Source of the DNA: an uncultured Dehalococcoidia bacterium
GTDB taxonomy: Bacteria > Chloroflexota > Dehalococcoidia > Tepidiformales > Tepidiformaceae
Reading direction: 5' to 3'
Assembly: GCA_937954195.1 (NCBI GenBank)
Contig: CALFYR010000584.1
Span: forward strand, 1-5,321
DNA: 5,321 bases
The translations under genes were made by a program, and so were the position numbers. The notes below the pieces were generated by a model. The model searched no databases, had not been told where the DNA came from, and saw only the letters and a list, made by a program, of their open reading frames with translations. This document shows positions 1-4,392 of this stretch, one piece after another (positions within the stretch are counted from its first letter, which is position 1; the number at the start of each line of letters is the position of its first letter).

Positions 1-40
1 GAGGACGGCGGCGGTCTTGTTGGTCACGGGGACAGGGTAA
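1..40. other. Edge of an upstream gene, orientation unresolved
   Basis: Two readings compete. On the + strand, the frame starting at base 2 reads RTAAVLLVTGTG and stops with TAA at 38-40; its third codon positions are almost all G or C, so it could be the C-terminal end of a gene entering from the left. On the - strand, a GTG at 27-25 opens a frame reading VTNKTAAVL to the edge, with every third position G or C. It is preceded at exactly six bases by TACCCT (39-34), the geometry of a leaderless start. Too little sequence is present to choose, and no function can be given. Confidence 0.25.
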
Positions 41-69
41 GGGAGAAAGGGAGAACGGGAGAACGGGAG
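41..69. repeat. Short 8-bp tandem repeat, GGGAGAAM x 3.6
   Basis: Three consecutive 8-base units (GGGAGAAA, GGGAGAAC, GGGAGAAC) are followed by a partial unit GGGAG, giving a purine-only tract broken only by C at two places. It lies between the upstream gene edge and the LysM-protein gene. The final GGGAG stands four bases before an ATG at 74 that would open a 12-codon frame ending with TAG at 110-112; I do not call that a gene. The tract may be simple replication slippage. No binding protein or function can be named. Confidence 0.7.
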
Positions 70-116
70 CCCGATGCCTTTACCGGGGGCAACTTCTGTC
101 ACCTGCGCTTAGGCGG

Positions 117-122
117 TACGCT
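117..122 (+). promoter_or_regulatory. Possible -10 element for the LysM-protein gene
   Basis: TACGCT fits the loose TAnnnT form of a -10 box and ends eight bases before the ATG at 131. That gene has no Shine-Dalgarno sequence at usual spacing (the only purine-rich run, AGGCGG at 111-116, is 14 bases away), so a leaderless or near-leaderless transcript is plausible. I find no recognisable -35. The same GGTACGCT octamer occurs before the protease gene. Confidence 0.3.
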
Positions 123-130
123 TCGGACTG

Positions 131-676
131 ATGGCTGCGCCTGTCTGTCACTACTGCGACCGGCCCGCGGAGGAGGAATGCCCGACCTGTGGGCGGCTGT
201 ACTGCGCCGAACATGGCGAAGACGTGTGCCTCCGCTGCATGGCGCCTGAATCCGCTGTGCCAAGCGCGCTGGTCTATCGTGGGTCGATCCTGACCCTGGT
301 GGTGGCGACGCTGGTGACGGTGTTCCTGCTGATTCGGCCGCCGGCGGACAAGACGCAGGCGGGGCTCGTGCGCGAGCTGCCCACGAACACGCCGGCGATC
401 AGCGCGACGGCGACACCGACGCCGCCTCGCACGGCGACGCAGTCCGGCGGGGATGAGACGCCCGAGGCGACCCCCGGCACACCGGAGGGTTCGCCCACGA
501 CGGCGGAGACGGTGGAGGCAACGCCGACGACCGGGCCGCGGGTCCACATCGTACAGTCCGGGGATACGCTTTCGGGCATCGCCGACCAGTACGATACGAC
601 CGTGGCGGAACTTGAGCGGCTGAACCCCGGCATCGATTCGAACCTGAATATCGGCGACGAGGTGATCGTGCCGTGA
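131..676 (+). CDS. Membrane-anchored LysM protein with N-terminal zinc-binding Cys/His cluster
   Basis: 181 residues in three visible parts. Residues 6-36 hold eight potential zinc ligands (C6, C9, C17, C20, C25, H28, C33, C36) in the paired CxxC style of B-box or cross-brace zinc fingers. One membrane segment follows at about 51-69. A Thr/Pro/Ala/Glu-rich spacer spans about 84-136, and a single LysM domain fills 137-181, with the typical VQSGDTLSGIA opening and the NIGDEVIVP ending. LysM domains bind N-acetylglucosamine-containing glycans such as peptidoglycan, so the C-terminus is presumably outside and the zinc cluster in the cytoplasm. An in-frame TAG at 110-112 lies just upstream, and ATG 131 is the first start after it, which supports this start. 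The stop overlaps the next gene's GTG by four bases. The domains are clear; the biological role (wall anchoring or sensing) is inference. Confidence 0.87.
   Translation: MAAPVCHYCDRPAEEECPTCGRLYCAEHGEDVCLRCMAPESAVPSALVYRGSILTLVVATLVTVFLLIRPPADKTQAGLVRELPTNTPAISATATPTPPRTATQSGGDETPEATPGTPEGSPTTAETVEATPTTGPRVHIVQSGDTLSGIADQYDTTVAELERLNPGIDSNLNIGDEVIVP
659..667 (+). promoter_or_regulatory. Strong Shine-Dalgarno site inside the end of the LysM gene
   Basis: GAGGTGATC matches the canonical sequence complementary to the 3' end of bacterial 16S rRNA over nine bases and ends five bases before the GTG at 673. It decides that GTG as the start of the downstream membrane-protein gene and indicates translational coupling or reinitiation at the GTGA overlap. 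The same bases encode part of the LysM C-terminus (D-E-V-I). Confidence 0.75.
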
Positions 677-1146
677 CGTGGCAGGATGACCCGGAGGTCC
701 AACGGCAGATCCGCATCAACGCGGCGCGCGGGAAAGTCCTGCGTTCGACCGTGCTGTGGATGCCGCTGTTCCTGGTGACGGCCGGCGCGCTGCTGTGGTT
801 CACCTATGACCGCGCGTTCAACGATGGCGACAACGGCGGCACGTGGTTTCTCGTGGTGATCCTGGCGATCGTCACGCTGTTGTTCGGGTTCCAGGCGATC
901 CAGAGCCTGGTGGATTACCTCGGCGAACCGACGATTGAGCGTGGCGTGGTCACGCGGCGCTGGGCGCGGAACGATTCGCTGGTGCTGCGGACGCACTACG
1001 TGCGCATCGGCAAGCGAATCCTGCGTGGCGACGCCTATGTGCTGGACAACATCAAGGAAGGCGACTACGTGGAAGTCACCTTCTACCCGAATTCGGCGGT
1101 GCTGATCTGGGCGGAGCGGAAGGAAGAACCACAGGCGACGGTGTAA
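673..1146 (+). CDS. Unknown small two-TM membrane protein, coupled to the LysM gene
   Basis: I do not recognise the family. The 157-residue product has a short charged N-terminus (1-24), two hydrophobic segments at about 25-45 and 57-80 separated by an acidic/Gly loop (DGDNGG), and a soluble C-terminal part (84-157) rich in alternating polar and hydrophobic residues that suggests a small beta domain; it includes GDYVEVTFYPNSAVLIW at about 130-146. With both ends on the same side and a K/R-rich C-terminal half, the soluble domain is probably cytoplasmic. GTG 673 is chosen because of the strong Shine-Dalgarno site at 659-667 and the 4-base GTGA overlap with the upstream stop. The overlap makes a shared function with the LysM protein likely, perhaps in the envelope, but no activity can be named. 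Third positions are strongly G/C, as in its neighbours, so it is a real gene. Confidence 0.78.
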   Translation: MTWQDDPEVQRQIRINAARGKVLRSTVLWMPLFLVTAGALLWFTYDRAFNDGDNGGTWFLVVILAIVTLLFGFQAIQSLVDYLGEPTIERGVVTRRWARNDSLVLRTHYVRIGKRILRGDAYVLDNIKEGDYVEVTFYPNSAVLIWAERKEEPQATV

Positions 1147-1155
1147 GGAACACAT

Positions 1156-1212
1156 CGCATGCGAGTGGTACGCTCCGCGAACATTTCGCACACGAGCGGA
1201 GAACCGCATGCG
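1156..1212. repeat. Two copies of palindrome CGCATGCG around the protease promoter region
   Basis: The self-complementary octamer CGCATGCG occurs at 1156-1163 and again at 1205-1212, 49 bases apart centre to centre. The second copy spans the protease start codon, and the possible -10 box (1169-1174) lies between them. Such an arrangement could be a paired operator, but octamers of this composition also arise by chance in G+C-rich DNA, and the flanking bases do not match. Confidence 0.35.
1169..1174 (+). promoter_or_regulatory. Possible -10 element for the protease gene
   Basis: TACGCT, within GGTACGCT, is the same octamer seen before the LysM gene. Transcription from it would begin near 1181, leaving a leader of roughly 26 bases that contains GGAG (1198-1201) six bases before the ATG at 1208. 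The Shine-Dalgarno lies within a tiny possible hairpin, GCGG-AGAA-CCGC (1196-1207). No convincing -35 is seen at 16-18 bases upstream. Confidence 0.3.
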
Positions 1213-2239
1213 CCCCCGCCCCCTGACCTTTTCGCCACTGGTACTGCTGGTTGCCGGCATCGGAGTCGTGCTTTTCGCCTTTGCGTCTTCGAGCGCCGGG
1301 GCGCGGGACCGATCAGAGCTGCCCGCGCCCCGCGGCGACGGCCAGACCTTCGCCCCGGCTGGGCCACCGGCTGCGCGATCGAACGGCGCGGTCGAACCGA
1401 TCGTCATCGATAGCGACGACCGCGTGCGGGTGACGGATACGACGGAGTACCCGTTCAGCGCGATCGTGTGGCTCGAGTTGTACGACGAGTTCGACCAGGA
1501 AATCGGCAATTGCACGGGCACCTTCATCGGGCCTGACGCGATCTTGACCGCGGGCCACTGCCTGTACGACCCGGAGTTCGGCTGGATTTCGAACATTGCG
1601 GTCGTCCCGGGGCGGGACGATGACCTCGAGCCATTCGGGTGGGAGTGGGCCGAGAACTACTGGGTGCCGGACGGCTGGTTTGATACCGGCGGCGACCTGT
1701 GGGACTGGGGCATCATCCGGATGGCCAACTCGGACCTCGGCGACACGGTCGGGTGGCTGTACATTGCCGAGCTCACGACGGAAACGCTGCTGGCCGAAGA
1801 CTTCGAACCCGCGATCGCGGGATACCCGGGCGACGCGTTCCCGCCGGCCACGATGTGGTTCGACTGGATGCCCTGGTTCACGGCGGTCGACGAGTTCCTG
1901 CTGTACCACGAAATCGACACCTATCCGGGGATGAGCGGTTCGGCGGTGTTCTCGTCGAACTTCGATTCGGACTGGCTCGGCGCGGTTGTTGGCATCCATG
2001 TCCGAGGCGACAACGTGAACAACATCAACGAAGCGATACGGATCGATGCGTTCGTGATCTCGGACCTGGATGAGGGCTGCGTGCAGATGGGCTGCACGTT
2101 CGAGTACTTCGTGGAGGAGGGCACACCTCCGACCGCCACCGCGACCGCGACGCCAACCGCCACACCGACGAAATCGCCCACGGCGACCACGGGGCCGCTG
2201 CCGTTCCGGCTCGCGCTGCCGTTCATCGGCCGGGACTGA
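1208..2239 (+). CDS. Secreted trypsin-like serine protease, V8/glutamyl-endopeptidase type, with Thr/Pro tail
   Basis: 343 residues. The N-terminus is a signal peptide: basic MRPR, a hydrophobic core at about 8-26, and a likely cleavage near SSAGA (29-33). A pro-like, Pro/Ala-rich stretch follows to about 75. The chymotrypsin-fold domain shows the full triad: H117 in TAGHC, D166 in WDWGII and S243 in GMSGSAV. The spacing resembles staphylococcal V8 protease, and further family marks are AGYPGD (204-209), HEIDTYPG (234-241) and GIHVRG (262-267). C102 and C118 probably form the disulfide beside the active-site His; C291 and C296 may form a second. Residues about 306-330 are a Thr/Pro/Ala spacer, ending in the hydrophobic FRLALPFIGRD tail. 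The enzyme should cleave proteins outside the cell; preference for Glu is possible but not shown. ATG 1208 is preceded by GGAG at good spacing. Confidence 0.94.
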   Translation: MRPRPLTFSPLVLLVAGIGVVLFAFASSSAGARDRSELPAPRGDGQTFAPAGPPAARSNGAVEPIVIDSDDRVRVTDTTEYPFSAIVWLELYDEFDQEIGNCTGTFIGPDAILTAGHCLYDPEFGWISNIAVVPGRDDDLEPFGWEWAENYWVPDGWFDTGGDLWDWGIIRMANSDLGDTVGWLYIAELTTETLLAEDFEPAIAGYPGDAFPPATMWFDWMPWFTAVDEFLLYHEIDTYPGMSGSAVFSSNFDSDWLGAVVGIHVRGDNVNNINEAIRIDAFVISDLDEGCVQMGCTFEYFVEEGTPPTATATATPTATPTKSPTATTGPLPFRLALPFIGRD

Positions 2240-2241
2240 GC

Positions 2242-2247
2242 TAGAAT
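2242..2247 (+). promoter_or_regulatory. Possible -10 element giving a leaderless radC transcript
   Basis: TAGAAT matches the consensus -10 hexamer TATAAT at five of six positions and lies just after the protease stop. It ends eight bases before the RadC ATG at 2256, and the short gap between contains no Shine-Dalgarno sequence. Both facts fit a transcript that starts at or next to the start codon. I find no good -35 at normal spacing, so readthrough from the protease gene remains an alternative. Confidence 0.42.
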
Positions 2248-2255
2248 CCGCCGGC

Positions 2256-2972
2256 ATGAGCGATTCCACCGCTGCCTACCGGACGATCCGCGAATGGGCG
2301 GGAGATGAGCGGCCGCGCGAACGGCTGCTGGAGCACGGCCCCGGCGCGCTTTCACATGCGGAACTGATCGCGATTGTGCTGCGCTCGGGCGTGCCCGGTG
2401 AGAACGTGGTTGATATGGCGCGGAACATCCTCGATGCCCACGGCGGCCTCGGCGGGCTGATGCGGGCGGACCTGAAGGCGCTGCAGCGCACGCGCGGGCT
2501 GGGCCCAGCGAAGGCTGCCCAGCTGGCGGCGGCGATTGAACTCGGGCGCCGCGCACAGCTCACCGAACCCGCCGAACGTCAGTTGCTGACTCGACCGGAA
2601 ACGATCTTCGACCTCCTTGCGCCCCGGTTGCGGGGCAAGACGAAGGAGGAGTTCTACGTGCTCGCGCTGGATACAAAGGGCCGGTTGCTGGGGGCCATCG
2701 CGCCGGTCAATGGCGGGTCCGTCAACGCCGTGCAGATCCGGCCATCGGAGACGTTCAAGGAGGCGATCATCCTCGATGCGACGTCTGTGGTGCTGGTCCA
2801 CAACCACCCGAGCGGCGATCCACGGCCGAGCCCCCAGGACATCGCCGTGACGAAGGGACTGATCGCCGCCGGGAAGCTGCTGGATATCGAGGTGCTCGAC
2901 CACGTGGTGATTGGGAGCACGGGGTTCGTTTCGATGAAGCGCGAGGGGATGGGGTTCGAGCGGCGAACGTGA
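2256..2972 (+). CDS. radC: RadC family (UPF0758) JAB/MPN-domain protein
   Basis: 238 residues, near the usual length for RadC proteins. The N-terminal third carries the family's RPRERLLEHGPGALSHAELIAIVLRSG-type helical region (about 19-45) and a helix-hairpin-helix-like stretch, LKALQRTRGLGPAKAAQL (73-90). The C-terminal JAB domain has the full metalloprotease-like metal motif: E131 before FYVLALDTKGRLL, then H182-N-H184-P-S-G-D-P and D195. Family members were once linked to DNA repair; that role has been disputed for E. coli, and the true substrate is unknown, though the zinc site suggests a hydrolase. An in-frame ATG at 2070 would add 62 Arg-rich residues lying inside the protease gene; they do not resemble RadC, so ATG 2256 is chosen. 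It starts 16 bases after the protease stop. Confidence 0.96.
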   Translation: MSDSTAAYRTIREWAGDERPRERLLEHGPGALSHAELIAIVLRSGVPGENVVDMARNILDAHGGLGGLMRADLKALQRTRGLGPAKAAQLAAAIELGRRAQLTEPAERQLLTRPETIFDLLAPRLRGKTKEEFYVLALDTKGRLLGAIAPVNGGSVNAVQIRPSETFKEAIILDATSVVLVHNHPSGDPRPSPQDIAVTKGLIAAGKLLDIEVLDHVVIGSTGFVSMKREGMGFERRT

Positions 2973-2988
2973 GCTATAGCACGGGCCT

Positions 2989-3008
2989 ATGGGATTGGCG
3001 TTTCCCAT
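2989..3008 (+). other. Weak hairpin after radC
   Basis: ATGGGA (2989-2994) pairs with TCCCAT (3003-3008) around an eight-base loop, 16 bases after the RadC stop. No T-run follows, so it is at best a weak terminator or a processing structure. A perfect 8-bp palindrome, GCTATAGC, sits just upstream at 2973-2980. The rest of this gap up to the thiolase promoter shows nothing else I can support. Confidence 0.25.
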
Positions 3009-3011
3009 CCA

Positions 3012-3041
3012 CTGGCAGGCAGTTCTCGCGCTCCGTACAAT
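3012..3041 (+). promoter_or_regulatory. Candidate promoter of the thiolase gene
   Basis: CTGGCA (3012-3017, four of six matches to TTGACA) and TACAAT (3036-3041, five of six matches to TATAAT) are separated by 18 bases. Transcription would begin near 3048, giving a leader of about 60 bases before ATG 3111. This is the best sigma-70-type promoter in the window and suggests the thiolase is transcribed separately from radC. Confidence 0.5.
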
Positions 3042-3057
3042 AACGCGACCGTGCACC

Positions 3058-3085
3058 CTGGAGCCCGCGTAGGGCGGCACTCCAG
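3058..3085 (+). other. Bulged hairpin in the thiolase 5' leader
   Basis: CTGGAG (3058-3063) pairs perfectly with CTCCAG (3080-3085); inside it CCC (3064-3066) pairs with GGG (3072-3074) around loop GCGTA, leaving a one-sided bulge CGGCA (3075-3079). It starts about ten bases after the predicted transcription start and ends well before the ribosome site at 3099-3102. It may stabilise the mRNA or be a small regulatory fold. It matches no riboswitch class I know. Confidence 0.4.
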
Positions 3086-3110
3086 CATTCCGCACTTCAG
3101 GATTGTACTC

Positions 3111-4286
3111 ATGGAAGATGTCGTCATTACCAGTGGCGTCCGGACTGCCATCGGCAAGTTCCAGGGCTCCTTCGCCGATGTGCCCGCCTCCGACCTCGGC
3201 GCGCACGTGATCAAGGAAGCTGTCACCCGCTCGGGCATCGACCCGGAGAACGTGGACCAGGTGGTGATGGGCATCGTTGGCCAGGTGGCCGAGGACGCCT
3301 ATCTTTCGCGCCACTCCACGGTGAAGGCCGGGCTGCCTATCGGCACGCCGGCGATGAATGTGAACCGCATCTGCGGCTCGGGCCTGGAGGCGATCAACAC
3401 GGCCTCGCGCCTCATCCAGAGCGGCGACGCCGACGTGGTGGTTGCGGGAGGCGCCGAGAACATGACGCGGATGCCGTTCTACCTTCGCAAGGCTCGCGCC
3501 GGGTACCGGCTCGGCCACGACAGCATCGAAGACGGCATCATCCACCTGCTCAGCGACCCGTTTAAGGGCTACCACATGGGTATCACGGCCGAGAACCTGG
3601 CGGAGCAGTTCGAAGTGAGCCGCGTGGCCCAGGACGAATTCGCCGCCGAGAGCCAGCGCCGCGCGCTCGCCGCAATCGAGGCCGGGCGGTTCAAGGACCA
3701 GATTACGCCGATGACCATCAAGGTCGGGCGCGAGGAGAAGGTCTTCGATGAGGACGAATACCCCCGCGCCACGACGGCGGAAGCGCTGAGCAAGCTGCGC
3801 CCCGCCTTCAAGGAGGGCGGCGTGGTGACTGCGGGCAACGCCAGCGGCATCAACGACGGCGCGGCCGCGCTGACGCTGATGAGCGCGGCGAAGGCGAAGG
3901 AGCTGGGAGCGACCCCGCGCATGCGGATCGTCGCCCGGGCGGAAGCCGGCGTTGAGCCCGCGATCATGGGCAGCGGCCCGATCCCGGCCGTGCGGAAGGT
4001 CCTCGAGAAGGCGCAGATGACGCTCGATCAGATCGATGTCATCGAGCTGAACGAGGCGTTCGCCAGCGTTTCCTGCGCCTGCGCCAGCGAGCTTTCGCTC
4101 GACCCCGACAAGGTGAACCCGAACGGCGGCGCGATTGCGCTCGGCCACCCGGTTGGCGCGACTGGCGCAATCCTCACCGTGAAGCTGATGCACGAGCTTG
4201 AGCGGACCGGCGGCCGGTTCGGCATCGTGAGCCTGTGCATTGGCGGCGGGCAGGGTATCGCCACCATCTTCGAGCGCGTGAACTAA
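3111..4286 (+). CDS. Acetyl-CoA C-acetyltransferase / thiolase
   Basis: 391 residues, full length for the tetrameric biosynthetic-type thiolases. It condenses two acetyl-CoA to acetoacetyl-CoA, or cleaves 3-ketoacyl-CoA with CoA, in the cytoplasm. All active-site parts are visible: nucleophile C88 in NRICGSG, N314 in NEAFA, H346 in GHPVGATG, and acid/base C376 in CIGGG. The start VVITSGVRTAIGKFQGS and the MGITAEN loop (156-162) are also typical. ATG 3111 is chosen because the family N-terminus begins here, with AGGA (3099-3102) eight bases upstream. A GTG at 3051 in frame would add 20 residues unlike the family. Direction (ketone-body, PHB or mevalonate supply versus fatty-acid breakdown) cannot be told from sequence, and no beta-oxidation gene is adjacent here. 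The gene is monocistronic in view, with its own promoter and terminator. Confidence 0.97.
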   Translation: MEDVVITSGVRTAIGKFQGSFADVPASDLGAHVIKEAVTRSGIDPENVDQVVMGIVGQVAEDAYLSRHSTVKAGLPIGTPAMNVNRICGSGLEAINTASRLIQSGDADVVVAGGAENMTRMPFYLRKARAGYRLGHDSIEDGIIHLLSDPFKGYHMGITAENLAEQFEVSRVAQDEFAAESQRRALAAIEAGRFKDQITPMTIKVGREEKVFDEDEYPRATTAEALSKLRPAFKEGGVVTAGNASGINDGAAALTLMSAAKAKELGATPRMRIVARAEAGVEPAIMGSGPIPAVRKVLEKAQMTLDQIDVIELNEAFASVSCACASELSLDPDKVNPNGGAIALGHPVGATGAILTVKLMHELERTGGRFGIVSLCIGGGQGIATIFERVN

Positions 4287-4310
4287 CAACGGACTGACGT
4301 CCAAACACTG

Positions 4311-4340
4311 AGAAGGCCGGCGATTGCCGGCCTTCTTTCG
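4311..4340 (+). terminator. Intrinsic terminator of the thiolase gene
   Basis: A perfect 11-bp stem, AGAAGGCCGGC (4311-4321) with GCCGGCCTTCT (4326-4336), encloses loop GATT and continues into TTCGTT. It lies 24 bases after the thiolase TAA. The hairpin would also form on the - strand, where the following sequence CAGTGTTTGG is a poorer T-tract, so it may serve weakly as the terminator for the convergent permease gene as well. Confidence 0.9.
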
Positions 4341-4372
4341 TTGGGGCGCTGCGTCATGCGGCATCGACCGCC

Positions 4373-4385
4373 GGGACTCGGTCCC
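4373..4385 (-). other. Small hairpin after the permease stop
   Basis: GGGAC (4373-4377) pairs with GTCCC (4381-4385) around a three-base loop, starting eight bases past the permease stop on the - strand. There is no T-run on either side. It is too short to be called a terminator by itself; termination of the permease gene more likely uses the larger hairpin at 4311-4336. Confidence 0.25.
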
Positions 4386-4392
4386 TTCGCTG

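Noticed and set aside
74..112. A 12-codon upstream ORF with GGGAG before its ATG
   Set aside because: It is too short to support, its Shine-Dalgarno is part of the tandem repeat, and the predicted start of the LysM transcript would lie downstream of it.
274..1596. A 440-codon open frame on the - strand across the first three genes
   Set aside because: It is the mirror of three convincing + strand genes, has no recognisable domain, and its composition changes as it crosses each gene boundary.
2140..2200. Thr/Pro-coding repeats as a DNA repeat or CRISPR-like array
   Set aside because: The repetition is at the level of short codon pairs for Thr, Ala and Pro and is explained by the protein spacer. 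There are no regular repeat and spacer units.
2070..2255. N-terminal extension of RadC from an upstream ATG
   Set aside because: The 62 added residues are Arg/Pro-rich, lie inside the protease gene in another frame and do not match RadC family N-termini, which begin near residue 1 of the ATG 2256 form.
3051..3110. N-terminal extension of the thiolase from GTG 3051
   Set aside because: The 20 extra residues do not resemble thiolase, and the family N-terminus with a ribosome site before it begins at ATG 3111.
2352..4364. A 670-codon open frame on the - strand across radC and the thiolase
   Set aside because: It is an Arg/His/Ala-rich antisense frame lying over two genes with complete family motifs. 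Long antisense frames are expected in G+C-rich DNA, and nothing in its translation resembles a domain.
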